Shown: positions 7,002-16,356, counted from the first letter of the stretch. The stretch is 64,000 bases of DNA from Thermoleophilia bacterium (GCA_023382435.1 JAHDVS010000006.1:41130-105129), one strand, 5' to 3'. The notes: generated from the sequence alone by a model not told the origin. Translations and numbers: made by a program.

Positions 7002-8057
7002 CTACCCGAAGAACGCCCGCGCCACCTCGTACCACTCCGCCGGCACGGTCTTGAGCCCGGCGACGGCCTCGGCCAGCGGCACCGCCACGATCGCGTCACC
7101 ATGGAGCGCGGCCATCGTCCCGAACCGCCCCTCCTTGACGAGGTCGGCCGCCTTCAGGCCGAAGCGGGTCGCGAGCACGCGGTCCCGCGCGGTCGGCGTG
7201 CCGCCGCGCTGAACGTGGCCGAGCACCGTCACGCGCGTCTCGAAGCCCGTGCGCTCCTCGATCTCGCGGCCGAGCAGCTCGCCGACGCCGCCCAGGCGTG
7301 CGTGCCCGAACTGGTCGGTCGCCGCGGGTGGCCGGGCGACCGCGGCCCGCTCGCCCGACGCGGTGGTGAGCTCGTAGCCTTCGCTGACGACGACGATCGA
7401 GAAGTCCTTGCCGCGGGCGTGGCGGCGGCGGATCTCCTCGCAGGCCGCCTCGACGGTGATCGGGTGCTCGGGGATCAGGATCACGTCGGCGCCGCTCGCG
7501 ATCCCGCTCATGACTGCGATCCAGCCGGTGTGGCGGCCCATCACCTCGACGACCATGACCCGGTTGTGGGACTCCGCCGTCGTGTGCAGGCGATCGATCG
7601 CCTCGGTCGCGATCGAGACGGCCGTGTCGAAGCCGAACGTGTAGTCGGTGGCAGAGAGGTCGTTGTCGATCGTCTTCGGCACGCCGACGACCGGCAGCCC
7701 GTGCTCGGCGTGGAGGCGGGCGGCGACGCCGAGCGTGTCCTCGCCGCCGACCGCAACGAGCGCGTCGATTCCGGCCTCACCGACGGTCGCGAGCACGCGC
7801 TCGACGCCGCCTTCGATTGTGTACGGGTTCGTCCGCGACGTCCCGAGGATGGTGCCGCCCCGCGGCAGGATCCCGGAGATCTCCTGGCGGCCGAGCTCGG
7901 CAAGCTTCCCCTCGACGAGGCCGCGCCAGCCCTCGCGCACGCCGATCGCCGCGTCCCCCCGGTCGAACGACCGCCGCGCGACCGCGCGGATCACGGCGTT
8001 CAGTCCGGGGCAGTCGCCGCCGCCGGTCAGGATGCCGATCGTGATGCGGTCTGCCAA
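7002..8057 (-). CDS. pfkA: 6-phosphofructokinase, probably pyrophosphate-dependent
   Basis: A 351-residue glycolytic enzyme that phosphorylates fructose 6-phosphate. Family motifs are GILTGGGDCPGLN at the start, PKTIDND (127-133), and MGRHTGWIA. At the positions that distinguish phosphoryl donors it has GGEDT (Asp107) and PKTIDND (Lys128). ATP-dependent enzymes usually have Gly at both; Asp plus Lys is the pyrophosphate-dependent pattern described for actinomycete enzymes. The start is placed at TTG 8057. The open frame continues upstream through the tRNA gene but that part has no homology and is not coding. There is no obvious -10. Confidence 0.9.
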   Translation of the reverse strand: MADRITIGILTGGGDCPGLNAVIRAVARRSFDRGDAAIGVREGWRGLVEGKLAELGRQEISGILPRGGTILGTSRTNPYTIEGGVERVLATVGEAGIDALVAVGGEDTLGVAARLHAEHGLPVVGVPKTIDNDLSATDYTFGFDTAVSIATEAIDRLHTTAESHNRVMVVEVMGRHTGWIAVMSGIASGADVILIPEHPITVEAACEEIRRRHARGKDFSIVVVSEGYELTTASGERAAVARPPAATDQFGHARLGGVGELLGREIEERTGFETRVTVLGHVQRGGTPTARDRVLATRFGLKAADLVKEGRFGTMAALHGDAIVAVPLAEAVAGLKTVPAEWYEVARAFFG

Positions 8058-8122
8058 CTTTCTCGGTTTCCTGTCGTCAACAGCATCGCATGAGTGCGAC
8101 GCTGGATCTCGCGCGAGCTCGA

Positions 8123-8207
8123 TGCCGAAGGCGGGAGTCGAACCCGCACGGGGCCCAGCCCCACTGGATTTTGAGTCCAGCGCGTCTACCAGTTCCGCCA
8201 CTTCGGC
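8123..8207 (-). tRNA. tRNA-Leu (anticodon CAA)
   Basis: Reading the minus strand, the acceptor GCCGAAG pairs with CTTCGGC, followed by discriminator A. The anticodon stem CTGGA/TCCAG closes the loop CTCAAAA, giving anticodon CAA for UUG codons. The T arm contains GTTCGACTC. A variable arm of class II length fits leucine. The CCA end is not encoded. Confidence 0.95.
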
Positions 8208-8216
8208 AGCGCGACC

Positions 8217-8222
8217 ATCATA
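8217..8222 (-). promoter_or_regulatory. -10-like TATGAT for tRNA-Leu
   Basis: On the minus strand TATGAT ends 9 nt before the tRNA 5' end. It is placed back-to-back with the promoter of the binding-protein gene. Confidence 0.5.
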
Positions 8223-8233
8223 GCCCTGGGATC

Positions 8234-8262
8234 TTGCCGGGCCCGCGTGCCGGGGCGATAAT
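8234..8262 (+). promoter_or_regulatory. Sigma70-type promoter for the binding-protein gene
   Basis: TTGCCG (8234-8239) and GATAAT (8257-8262) are separated by 17 bp. Transcription would begin near 8269, giving a leader of about 60 nt with the strong ribosome binding site AAGGAGGAG before GTG 8329. This leadered promoter contrasts with the leaderless type seen elsewhere. Confidence 0.6.
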
Positions 8263-8328
8263 CCGCTTTTCGGAGGCCGCTCGGGGAGGCGGCGCCGGGA
8301 GGGAAGCAGGGCGACAGAAGGAGGAGAC

Positions 8329-9705
8329 GTGAGGGGAAACAGGCTATTCGTCCTACTGGCGATGCTCGTCGGAGTGCTGGCGCTACTCGCCGTCGGCTGC
8401 GGCGGCGACGACGAGGCTGCACCCCCGGCGGAGCCGGCGACCGAGACCGAGGCGCCCGCCGAGGAGACGACGGAGCCGCCAGCCGAGGAGCCGGCCGAGG
8501 AGACAACGGAGGAGCCGGCGACGCCGGCGTTCGAGCTGCGCGTCGGCGTGGTCACGTCGCTGACCGGGGACCTCGCGCCGTTCGGCGTCGGTATCGACAA
8601 CGGCGCGAGGCTGGCCGCCGAGCTCGCGAACGCGGCGCTTGCAAGTGCCGGTCTGGCGGATGTGTCCGTCGCGGTCGTGGCCAGCGAAGACGACCAGACC
8701 GACGCGACCGCCGGCGTGGAAGCCGCGACGAAGCTCGTGCAATCGGACGGCGTCCAGGTGATCGTCGGGTCGCTCGCCTCCTCGGTCACGATCCCGATCG
8801 CGGAGTCGGTGTCGATCCCGAACAAGGTGATCCAGATCTCCCCGGCTTCGACCGCCATCGCGATCAGCGACATCGCTGACGACGGGATGCTCTGGCGCAC
8901 ACCTCCGTCGGATGCGGCGCAGGCGCCGATCCTCGCCGCGGCAGTCGCCGAGGCGTTCGGGGCCGATGCCACGATCAACGTCGGGGGCCGCAACGACGCC
9001 TACGGCGTCGGCCTCGCCGACGGGTTCGAGGCGGAGTGGCAGGCGCTCGGCGGCACGGTCGGTGCGTCCGTTCGGTGGAATCCCGAGGCCGCGACCTTCG
9101 ACACGGAGGCCCAGCAGCTCGCCGGCGGAGAGCCTGACGGCTGGGTGATCGTCGACTTCCCCGAGACCTGGGCGAAGATGGGGCCCGCGCTCGTCAGGGC
9201 GGGCGGCTGGGACCCGGCGCGGACGTTCAGCACCGACGGGCTCCGCGACAAGACGCTGCCCGAGACCGGGGGCGCGGAAACGACCGAGGGTATGCGGGGC
9301 ACCGCACCGAGCTCGGGCGGCGAGACTCCCGGGGGCGACGCGTTCGCGGCCGCGTTCGCGGCGGCCTACCCCGATCAGGAGCAACAGCTCTTCGACGCGA
9401 ACGCGTTCGACGCGGTCATGGTCGCGTTCCTGGCGGCGCTTCAGGCGGGCTCCGCGGACACGACCGCGATCTCGGAGAACATGCAGGCGATCTCCGGCCC
9501 GCCCGGCCTCGCGGGCACCTTCGAGGATCTCGACGCGCTCGTGGCCGCCATCCTGGCGGGCGAGGACATCGACTACCAGGGTGCCGCCGGCACGATCGAC
9601 TTCGACGAGAAGGGCGACGTCAGCGCCGATGGCGCTCTCTACGAGCTCTGGCAGTTCGAGGGCGGCGAGCTGAAGACGCTCAGCTCGGTCGTGTTCGAGG
9701 GTTAG
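8329..9705 (+). CDS. Branched-chain amino acid-type ABC transporter substrate-binding lipoprotein
   Basis: A 458-residue extracytoplasmic binding protein. An N-terminal hydrophobic segment ends in the lipobox LAVGC, so it should be lipid-anchored. A Pro/Glu/Thr-rich linker (about residues 27-65) follows, then a type I periplasmic-binding fold starting FELRVGVVTSLTGDLAPFG. The domain fits the Leu/Ile/Val or amide-type class (Peripla_BP_6). The gene converges on livFGMH, which lacks its own binding protein, so it is probably the partner of that transporter. The substrate cannot be read from sequence. Confidence 0.88.
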   Translation: MRGNRLFVLLAMLVGVLALLAVGCGGDDEAAPPAEPATETEAPAEETTEPPAEEPAEETTEEPATPAFELRVGVVTSLTGDLAPFGVGIDNGARLAAELANAALASAGLADVSVAVVASEDDQTDATAGVEAATKLVQSDGVQVIVGSLASSVTIPIAESVSIPNKVIQISPASTAIAISDIADDGMLWRTPPSDAAQAPILAAAVAEAFGADATINVGGRNDAYGVGLADGFEAEWQALGGTVGASVRWNPEAATFDTEAQQLAGGEPDGWVIVDFPETWAKMGPALVRAGGWDPARTFSTDGLRDKTLPETGGAETTEGMRGTAPSSGGETPGGDAFAAAFAAAYPDQEQQLFDANAFDAVMVAFLAALQAGSADTTAISENMQAISGPPGLAGTFEDLDALVAAILAGEDIDYQGAAGTIDFDEKGDVSADGALYELWQFEGGELKTLSSVVFEG

Positions 9706-9726
9706 CTCCCTCACGGCCTGGCCGTT

Positions 9727-9762
9727 CGAGAGCGGGCGGGGTTGCGGCCCCGCCCGCTCTCG
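9727..9762. terminator. Bidirectional hairpin terminator
   Basis: A perfect 15-bp stem (9727-9741 with 9748-9762) encloses the loop TTGCGG. It sits between the stops of two convergent genes. There is no T tract on either side, which is common in high-GC actinobacteria. Confidence 0.8.
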
Positions 9763-9765
9763 CGC

Positions 9766-10587
9766 TCAGAGGCGGAAACGCCGCTGAGCGGGTGGTGGCG
9801 GCCGCTCCGCCGCCTCGTAGTCCTCGCCGGACGGGGCAGCCGCGGCGAGCCGACCGCGGCCGCCGAGGTAGAGGTCGACCACTTTCTCGTCGTGGAGGAG
9901 GCGCTCGCCGGGGCCCTCGAAGCGGTTTCGACCCATGTCGAGCACGTAGCCGTAATCGGACATCGCGAGCGAACGGCGCGCGTTCTGCTCGACGATGATC
10001 ATCGAGATCCCGGCGGCGTTGATCTCGCGGATCTTGTCGAAGACCTCGTCGACGACGTTCGGGGCAAGCCCCGCCGACGGCTCGTCGAGCAGGAGCAGGT
10101 CGGGGCCGCTCATCAGCGCCCGGGCCATCGCCAGCATCTGCCGCTGGCCGCCCGAGAGGCCTCCGGCCTTCGCCCGGCGGCGCTCCCGCAGCAGCGGGAA
10201 CAGCTCGAACATCCGCTCCAGCCGCTCGTCGACACCGGTCCGGAGCAGGAACGCCCCCATCTCGAGGTTCTCCTGGATCGACATGTTCGGGAACACGTTG
10301 TCGAGCTGGGGGATGTAGGAGAGACCGAGCGCGGTCACGCGGTTCGGCCTCAATCCGGTGATGTCGTGCTCGGCGCCGTCGGGCCGGTAGACGACGCGCC
10401 CGTCGCGGGGTTTGAGGAAGCCGTAGATCGTCTTCAGGAGCGTCGACTTGCCGGCCCCGTTCGGTCCGATCACCGACACGATCGCGCCGCGCGGAACCGC
10501 GATCGACACGTCGTGGAGGATGTTGACCTCGAAGTAGCCTGCCTTCAGCCCGGTCGTCTCGAGGATCGGCGGGGCGACGGCGGTCAC
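9766..10587 (-). CDS. livF: ABC transporter ATPase, LivF-type
   Basis: A 273-residue cytoplasmic ATPase of a branched-chain amino acid-type importer. It has Walker A GPNGAGKST, signature LSGGQRQML and Walker B LLLLDEPSAGL. The C-terminus is extended by a Pro/Arg-rich tail ending PPPPAQRRFRL. Start GTG 10587 overlaps the livG stop as GTGA. It is the last gene of livHMGF and ends at the hairpin at 9727-9762. Confidence 0.93.
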   Translation of the reverse strand: MTAVAPPILETTGLKAGYFEVNILHDVSIAVPRGAIVSVIGPNGAGKSTLLKTIYGFLKPRDGRVVYRPDGAEHDITGLRPNRVTALGLSYIPQLDNVFPNMSIQENLEMGAFLLRTGVDERLERMFELFPLLRERRRAKAGGLSGGQRQMLAMARALMSGPDLLLLDEPSAGLAPNVVDEVFDKIREINAAGISMIIVEQNARRSLAMSDYGYVLDMGRNRFEGPGERLLHDEKVVDLYLGGRGRLAAAAPSGEDYEAAERPPPPAQRRFRL

Positions 10588-11387
10588 CGGCCCATTCCCC
10601 CGGCCGCGGCGGCGGCGCCCGTCCCGAGGTAGGCGTCGATCACCCGCTGGTCGCGCTGCACCTCGCCGGGCGGGCCGTCCGCGATCACCCTGCCCTCGTT
10701 CATCACGATCACGCGTTCGCTGACGGACATCACGACCTCCATGTCGTGCTCGATCAGGAGAAAGGTCATGCCCAGGTCGACCTGGAGCGCTTTCATGCGC
10801 TCGAGCAACTCGAGGCCGAGCGTCGGGTTGACGCCCGCCATCGGCTCGTCCAGGAGCACCATCCGCGGCTCGGTCATCAGCGCCCGCGCGAACTCGAGCA
10901 GCTTGCGCTGGCCGCCGGAGAGGGTGCCCGCATAGTCGTCCGCGAGCCGTTCGAGGTGGACGAAGCGCAGGAGCTCGCGAGCCCGCTCGGCGACCTCCCG
11001 CTCGCGCCGACGCGCCGATCCCGGTCGGAGGACGATCTGCCAGAGGTGCTCTCCGGGCTGGTTGCGGGCGGCCAGCATCACGTTCTCGAGCACCGTCATC
11101 TTCGTCAGCGCCTTGGTGATCTGGAATGTCCTGACGAGACCCCGCTGCGCGATCGAATGCGGCGAGCGGCGGTCGATGCGCTCGCCTTCGAAGAGGATCT
11201 CGCCGCGCTCCGGCCGATAGAAGCCCGAGACCACGTTGAAGAGCGTGGTCTTGCCCGCTCCGTTCGGGCCGATCAGAGCCGTGATCGACCCCCGTGCCAC
11301 GTCGAGCGTCGCCCCGTCGACGGCGGCGATGCCGCCGAAGTGCTTCTCGACGCGGGAGACCTTCAGGATCGGCCCGCTGCTACTCAA
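10584..11387 (-). CDS. livG: ABC transporter ATPase, LivG-type
   Basis: A 267-residue partner ATPase of the same importer. Motifs are GPNGAGKTTLFNVVSGF, LSGGQRKLLEFARAL and MVLLDEPMAGVNP, the last being typical of LivG. The TTG start at 11387 lies inside the livM 3' end (8-base overlap), so translation is probably coupled. The C-terminal LivG extension (VIDAYLGTG) is present. Confidence 0.93.
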   Translation of the reverse strand: MSSSGPILKVSRVEKHFGGIAAVDGATLDVARGSITALIGPNGAGKTTLFNVVSGFYRPERGEILFEGERIDRRSPHSIAQRGLVRTFQITKALTKMTVLENVMLAARNQPGEHLWQIVLRPGSARRREREVAERARELLRFVHLERLADDYAGTLSGGQRKLLEFARALMTEPRMVLLDEPMAGVNPTLGLELLERMKALQVDLGMTFLLIEHDMEVVMSVSERVIVMNEGRVIADGPPGEVQRDQRVIDAYLGTGAAAAAGGMGR

Positions 11388-12375
11388 GGACCATCTCCTC
11401 CCGCTTGCCGAGCAGCCCCTGCGGGCGGAACGCCATCAGCCCGATCAGGATCAGTCCGACGACGATCAGCCGCAGGTATGCCCGGTCGGCGGAGCCGAAA
11501 TAGGTGAAGGGCGGGAACTCGAAGAACCGGGTTCCCGCGAAGATCACGCCGAAGATCACCGCGCCGACGGGCACGGCCCAGTTCCTTGCCGTCCCCGCGA
11601 GGATCACGATGATGTACCCGAAGAACGTCGTCAGCGGGTCGAAGTCCTGCGGGCTGAAGAACGAGAACTGGAAGGCGAAGAACAGTCCGGCGACCGCGGC
11701 CAGCGCGGCACCGAGCGCGAGCGCCTGGAGCTTGTAGGCGAACACGTTCTTGCCGAGCGACGAGGCGGCATCCTCGTCCTCCCGGATCGAGCGGAGCACC
11801 CGTCCCCAGGGCGCCTTGACCAGCACCTGCATGGCGACGATGAGCGCGATCGCGACCGTCCAGACGATCGCGAGCATCGCGGTGTCCTTGCCCATGTCCC
11901 CGAACACGGTCTCGAGCGCGTGCTGCACCTTGCCCTGGAAGGCGAGCCAGTCCCCGTTGTAGGAGGCGGAGGTGCCGCTGCCCTTCAGGTTGATCGTGCC
12001 GATCGGGCCGCCCGTGAGGCCGTCCTGGTTGAGCGCGACGTAGCGGACGATCTCGCCGAACGCGATCGTCGTGATCGCGAGGTAGTCGGCCCGCAGGCGC
12101 AGGGTCGGCAGCCCGATCAGGAGGCCGAACACCATGGCGACCGCGATCCCGGCCGGGGCCGCTGCCCACATCGGCGCCTCGACCTTCACGATCAGGATCG
12201 CCATCGTGTAGGCGGAGATCGCCATGAACGCGACGTGGCCGAAGTTGAGGAGTCCGGTGAAGCCGAACTGGAGCTGGAGGCCGAGCGCGAAGATCGTGTA
12301 GATGCCGGCGACGACGCCGACGAATGCCCAGAACGACGGGCTGGCGATCGTGGTGGCGAGCAGGGGGGCGGTCAT
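11380..12375 (-). CDS. livM: ABC transporter permease, LivM-type
   Basis: A 331-residue inner-membrane permease with several hydrophobic helices. It has the family stretches FGFTGLLNFGHVAFMAI and LRADYLAITTIAFGEIVR, and the C-terminal FRPQGLLG. The ATG at 12375 overlaps the livH stop as ATGA; the frame is open further upstream, but that region is livH in another frame. It forms the channel with LivH. Confidence 0.93.
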   Translation of the reverse strand: MTAPLLATTIASPSFWAFVGVVAGIYTIFALGLQLQFGFTGLLNFGHVAFMAISAYTMAILIVKVEAPMWAAAPAGIAVAMVFGLLIGLPTLRLRADYLAITTIAFGEIVRYVALNQDGLTGGPIGTINLKGSGTSASYNGDWLAFQGKVQHALETVFGDMGKDTAMLAIVWTVAIALIVAMQVLVKAPWGRVLRSIREDEDAASSLGKNVFAYKLQALALGAALAAVAGLFFAFQFSFFSPQDFDPLTTFFGYIIVILAGTARNWAVPVGAVIFGVIFAGTRFFEFPPFTYFGSADRAYLRLIVVGLILIGLMAFRPQGLLGKREEMVLE

Positions 12376-13265
12376 ACGTAGCGCGCCTTCCCGAACAGCC
12401 CCTGGGGGCGCACGAGCAGCGCGAGGATCAGGATCGCGAACGCGACCACGGGCTTGTAGACGGGGTCGACGCCGCCGGCGAGGGCGTTCCACGTCGACAG
12501 CTCCATGGCGAGCCCGAGCCCGACACCGCCGACGAGGGAGCCGTAGGCGCTGCCGACGCCGCCGAGGATGACGGCGGCGAAGATCGGGAGCAGGAGCGTG
12601 AAGCCCATGTTGGGGTTGAAGGAGCCCTGCACGAGCCCGAGCAGCACCCCGCCGAGCCCGGCCAGTCCGGCCCCGAGAACCCAGGTGTAGGCGGTGATCC
12701 GGTCGACGTCGATGCCGGACACGGAGGCGAGGGCGCTGTTGTCCGAGTACGCGCGCATCGATTTCCCGAGCTTCGTCCGCGCGAGCGTCAGCCCCACGAG
12801 CAGGATCGCAGCGAACGCGATCGAGACGGCGGTGATCTGCGTCAGCGACAGTCGGATTACCCCGCCGAGGTCGTAGACCTGGAACACGTCGACGTCGAAC
12901 CGCCGGGGGGTCGCCCCCCAGACGAGGAAGATGACGTGGCGCAGCACCAGGGCGAGGCCGATCGAGACGAGCAGCAACGCGACGACTTTCGCGCCGCGCC
13001 GGCGCAGCGGGCGCCAGAGCCCGTACTCAAGCCCGAGTCCGAGCATGGCGGTCGCGACCATCGCGAACACGATCGACCCCGCGATCGGCCAGCCGAGGGT
13101 CACGTTGACCGCGAACGCGATGAAGGCGCCGAACGCGAGGTACTCGCCGTGGGCGAAGTTGACGATGCCCAGGATCCCGTAGACGAGCGTGAGCCCGATG
13201 GCCGCGATCGCGATGATCGAGCCGGTGACGAGACCGTTCGCTAGGAGCTGGGCGAGCTCGCTCAT
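12372..13265 (-). CDS. livH: ABC transporter permease, LivH-type
   Basis: A 297-residue membrane permease, first gene of the livHMGF operon. Motifs include GLTLVYGILGIVNFAHGEYL near the N-terminus, AYSDNSALASVSGID in the cytosolic loop, and LVRPQGLFGK at the end. A TACGCT hexamer lies 10 nt before the ATG (13276-13281, minus strand), which suggests a short-leader or leaderless transcript. Confidence 0.93.
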   Translation of the reverse strand: MSELAQLLANGLVTGSIIAIAAIGLTLVYGILGIVNFAHGEYLAFGAFIAFAVNVTLGWPIAGSIVFAMVATAMLGLGLEYGLWRPLRRRGAKVVALLLVSIGLALVLRHVIFLVWGATPRRFDVDVFQVYDLGGVIRLSLTQITAVSIAFAAILLVGLTLARTKLGKSMRAYSDNSALASVSGIDVDRITAYTWVLGAGLAGLGGVLLGLVQGSFNPNMGFTLLLPIFAAVILGGVGSAYGSLVGGVGLGLAMELSTWNALAGGVDPVYKPVVAFAILILALLVRPQGLFGKARYV

Positions 13266-13301
13266 CGACCGGGGGAGCGTACCGCGCCTGTCGCGCCGCG
13301 C

Positions 13302-13742
13302 CTAGTCGCGCTCGAGCTCGAGTCGGTAGGCGCGCCCGTGGTGGACGAAGCCGTACGCTTCGTAGAGCGGGTGCGAGGCCGTGCGGTCGTGGCCGGACTC
13401 GAGCCTGAGCGCGTGGCAGCCGCGCGCCCGCGCCTCCGCGAGGCAGGCATCGAGGAGCGCGCGCGCGACGCCGCGGCGGCGCCGACCCGGTCGCACGTAC
13501 AGGTCGGGCAGCCACGCCTCCGGCGTCGCCCAGTTGAGCCGCGGTCGCACCCAGAGGCTCGCCGCCCCGGCGAGCTCCCCGCCCTCCTCGGCGACGAGCA
13601 CGAGCCCGTCCGGGTGCTCGAGGTGCGCCAGGAAGACCGTGCGCTGCGCGGCCGGGTCGGCGGCGACGGCGGGCCGCCCGAGCCCGGCCATCAGCTCGAG
13701 CACATCGGCCGCGTCGTCGGGGGTCGCGCGCCTGACCGGCAT
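13302..13742 (-). CDS. GNAT-family N-acetyltransferase
   Basis: A 146-residue acetyl-CoA-dependent acyltransferase. The acetyl-CoA binding motif reads LYVRPGRRRRGVARALL (about residues 85-101), followed by GCHALRLESG and LYEAYGF, the usual C-terminal pieces. The substrate is unknown. The ATG at 13742 is chosen because it begins the family's MPVRRATPDDAADV. It is divergent from polA, with start codons 31 bp apart, and a TACCGT hexamer lies 7 nt before its start. Confidence 0.85.
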   Translation of the reverse strand: MPVRRATPDDAADVLELMAGLGRPAVAADPAAQRTVFLAHLEHPDGLVLVAEEGGELAGAASLWVRPRLNWATPEAWLPDLYVRPGRRRRGVARALLDACLAEARARGCHALRLESGHDRTASHPLYEAYGFVHHGRAYRLELERD

Positions 13743-13761
13743 GACGGACACGGTAGCCGCG

Positions 13762-13767
13762 TAGAGT
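13762..13767 (+). promoter_or_regulatory. -10-like TAGAGT upstream of polA, leaderless geometry
   Basis: TAGAGT ends 6 nt before GTG 13774, so transcription would begin at the start codon. No ribosome binding site precedes polA. Confidence 0.5.
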
Positions 13768-13773
13768 TGGGCC

Positions 13774-16356
13774 GTGGCGCCGAAGGCCTTGAGCGGAGAG
13801 GAGCTCGACCTCGAGGACGGGCCCGCCAGGGACTGCGAGCTCTTCCTGGTCGACGGCAACAACCTCGCCTACCGCGCCTTCTTCGCGCTCCCGGAGGAGC
13901 TCGCGACGACGGACGGGTTCCCCACGAACGCGCTGCTCGGGTTCGTGAACATGCTGTTCAAGCTGCTCGTCGACTACCGGCCGAAAGGCGTCGCGGTCGC
14001 CTGGGACACCCGCCCGGTGCACCGCAAGGAGGTCTCGGAGGCCTACAAGGCCGAGCGCAAGGAGATGCCGGAGCTGCTACGCGAGCAGTTCCCGCACTTC
14101 CGCCCGATCGTGGAGGCGTTCGGCTACCGCAACCTCGAGTTCGAGGGCTGGGAGGCCGACGACGTGATCGCGACGCTCGCGACGCGCGCCGACCGGGCCG
14201 GGATCAAGACCTGCGTGGTTTCGACCGACCGGGACGCGTTCCAGCTCTGCTCGGAAAACGTCTGCCTGATGATGACTCCGCGCGGGGTCTCCGACGTCCA
14301 GGTCTACACGCCCGACCGGGTCGAGGCGCGCTACGGGATCCCGCCCGCGCTCGTGCCCGACTTCATCGGTCTCAAGGGCGACACGTCCGACAACATCCCG
14401 GGCGTCCCGGGGATCGGCGACAAGACCGCCGCCGAGCTGATCGCCCGCTACGGGTCGCTCGAGAGCGTGCTCGAGCACGTGGACGAGCTCTCGCCCGCCC
14501 GCTCGAAGGCGCTGCGCGAGCACGCCGGTCAGGCGCGTGACTCGAAGCTGCTCGCCACGATGCGCCGCGATCTCGAGCTCGACTGCGACCCCGCCGAGCT
14601 CGTGCTCGCCCCGCCCGACCGCTCCCGACTCAAGGAGCTGTTTCGCCGCTTCGAGTTCAGAAACGTGCTGCGCCGCGTCGACGAGCTCGACGCCGCCCTG
14701 CCCTCCGCCGCGCCCGCGGCTGGCGCAACGGCGGTCGCCTGGGTCGAGGGGGAGCTAGGCCCTGTCAGCGGCGAGGCCGGGGTGGCCGTCCGGGACGGCC
14801 GGGCTGCGGTCGCTCGGGTGGGCCAGCCCGTGGTCGTCGGGGCGTTCCGCGCGGAGGAGCTTCGCGGCGCCGGGCTGCTCTGCCACGACTTCAAGTCGCT
14901 CCCGCACGAGTTGGCAGCATCCGGCACCGTGCCCCGCTGCGACACCATGCTGGCCGCCTACCTGATCGACCCCGGCCGCTCCTCCTACGTCGTCGACGAG
15001 CTCGCCGCCGAGCACGGGCTCGAGCTCGTCCCCGAGCCGGCCGCGGAGGAGGAGACCGCCGCGCTCGTCCGGGAGGCGGAGACCGCCCGCCGCCTCGCCG
15101 GCCCGCTCGCCGGCCGGGTCGAGGAGCTCGGCATGGGCGGCCTCTTCCGGGACGTCGAGCTGCCCCTGACCGGGGTGCTCGCGGCGATGGAGGACGCGGG
15201 CGTCCGCATCGACACGTACCGGATGGGCGAGATCACCGCGCGGCTGGCCGACCGGGTCGAGGAGCTCGAGGCGCGGGCGCACGATCTCGCCGGCGAGCCG
15301 TTCCTGCTCGGCTCCACCCAGCAGGTCGCCCGGATCCTGTTCGAACGGCTCGGGCTCGAGCCGGGGCGCAGGGGGAAGACCGGCTACTCGACCGACACGC
15401 GCGTGCTGCGCAGCCTGCGCGACGCGCATCCGATCGTGCCGGTGCTCGAGGAGTGGCGCGAGTACTCGAAGCTCCTCAACACGTACCTGGGGCCGCTGCC
15501 GGAGTTGATCTCCCCGGCGGACAGCCGCCTCCACACCACGTTCAACCAGGCGGTCGCCGCGACCGGCCGGCTCTCGACCTCGAATCCGAACCTCCAGTCG
15601 ATCCCGATCCGCACCGAGCTGGGCCGCGAGATCCGCAGCGCGTTCGTCGCCCGGCCGGGTTGGAAGCTCCTCTCGGCCGACTACTCGCAGGTCGAGCTGC
15701 GCATCCTCGCCCACGTCTCCGGCGAGCCGAAGCTGCGCGCGGCGTTTCTGCGCGGCGACGACGTGCACGCGATCACCGCTGCCGAGGTACTCGGCAAGGA
15801 TCGGGCGACGCTGACGAAAGACGAGCGCAATCGCGCGAAAGCGGTCAACTTCGGGATCATCTACGGCATCTCCGCGTTCGGGCTCTCCGAACAGCTCGAG
15901 ATCTCCCGCGAGGAGGCGGGCGCCTACATAGACGCCTACCTCGCCCGCTTTCCCCGCGTCCAGGAGCTCATTCGGGCCACGGTCGAGCAGGCCGAGCGGG
16001 ACGGCTTCGTCCGGACGCTGTTCGGGCGCCGCCGGCCGATCCCGGAGCTGCGGGCGTCGAACCGCCAGACACGCGCGCTCGGGGAACGGCTCGCGGTCAA
16101 CACGGTGATGCAGGGCACGGCCGCCGACGTGATCAAGGTGGCGATGGTCGCGATCCACCGGCGGCTGCGGGCCGAGGGGCGTGCCGCGCGACTCGTGCTC
16201 CAGGTGCACGACGAGCTCCTGCTCGAGGTGCCGGCCGCGGAGCTGAAGGCCGTCCGTGAGCTCGTCCGGGCCGAGCTCTGCGGTGCCTACCCGCTCGATC
16301 CGCCCCTCGTCGTCGACGTCGGCGTCGGAGACGACTGGCGCGAGGCGAAAGCGTAG
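13774..16356 (+). CDS. polA: DNA polymerase I
   Basis: An 860-residue repair and Okazaki-fragment polymerase. The 5'-3' nuclease domain begins at about residue 22 (LFLVDGNNLAYRAFF) and includes DADDV-type acidic residues and GLKGDTSDNIPGVPGIG. The middle 3'-5' exonuclease domain (about 310-470) lacks recognisable DxE proofreading residues, so it is probably inactive, as in several other bacterial Pol I enzymes. The polymerase domain has DYSQVELRILAH (near 636), RAKAVNFGIIYG (near 690) and VHDELLLE (near 812). It starts with GTG on an apparently leaderless mRNA and precedes rpsA by 55 bp. Confidence 0.97.
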   Translation: MAPKALSGEELDLEDGPARDCELFLVDGNNLAYRAFFALPEELATTDGFPTNALLGFVNMLFKLLVDYRPKGVAVAWDTRPVHRKEVSEAYKAERKEMPELLREQFPHFRPIVEAFGYRNLEFEGWEADDVIATLATRADRAGIKTCVVSTDRDAFQLCSENVCLMMTPRGVSDVQVYTPDRVEARYGIPPALVPDFIGLKGDTSDNIPGVPGIGDKTAAELIARYGSLESVLEHVDELSPARSKALREHAGQARDSKLLATMRRDLELDCDPAELVLAPPDRSRLKELFRRFEFRNVLRRVDELDAALPSAAPAAGATAVAWVEGELGPVSGEAGVAVRDGRAAVARVGQPVVVGAFRAEELRGAGLLCHDFKSLPHELAASGTVPRCDTMLAAYLIDPGRSSYVVDELAAEHGLELVPEPAAEEETAALVREAETARRLAGPLAGRVEELGMGGLFRDVELPLTGVLAAMEDAGVRIDTYRMGEITARLADRVEELEARAHDLAGEPFLLGSTQQVARILFERLGLEPGRRGKTGYSTDTRVLRSLRDAHPIVPVLEEWREYSKLLNTYLGPLPELISPADSRLHTTFNQAVAATGRLSTSNPNLQSIPIRTELGREIRSAFVARPGWKLLSADYSQVELRILAHVSGEPKLRAAFLRGDDVHAITAAEVLGKDRATLTKDERNRAKAVNFGIIYGISAFGLSEQLEISREEAGAYIDAYLARFPRVQELIRATVEQAERDGFVRTLFGRRRPIPELRASNRQTRALGERLAVNTVMQGTAADVIKVAMVAIHRRLRAEGRAARLVLQVHDELLLEVPAAELKAVRELVRAELCGAYPLDPPLVVDVGVGDDWREAKA

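Noticed and set aside
4346..7102. A 918-codon open frame on the minus strand
   Set aside because: It runs opposite era, the M3-like gene and the TrpC-like gene. The translation is low-complexity Arg/Ser-rich and lacks motifs, as expected from the complement of GC-rich codons.
8058..8993. N-terminal extension of phosphofructokinase through the tRNA region
   Set aside because: The extension contains the tRNA-Leu complement and Ser/Ala-rich filler, and the family start is at about 8057.
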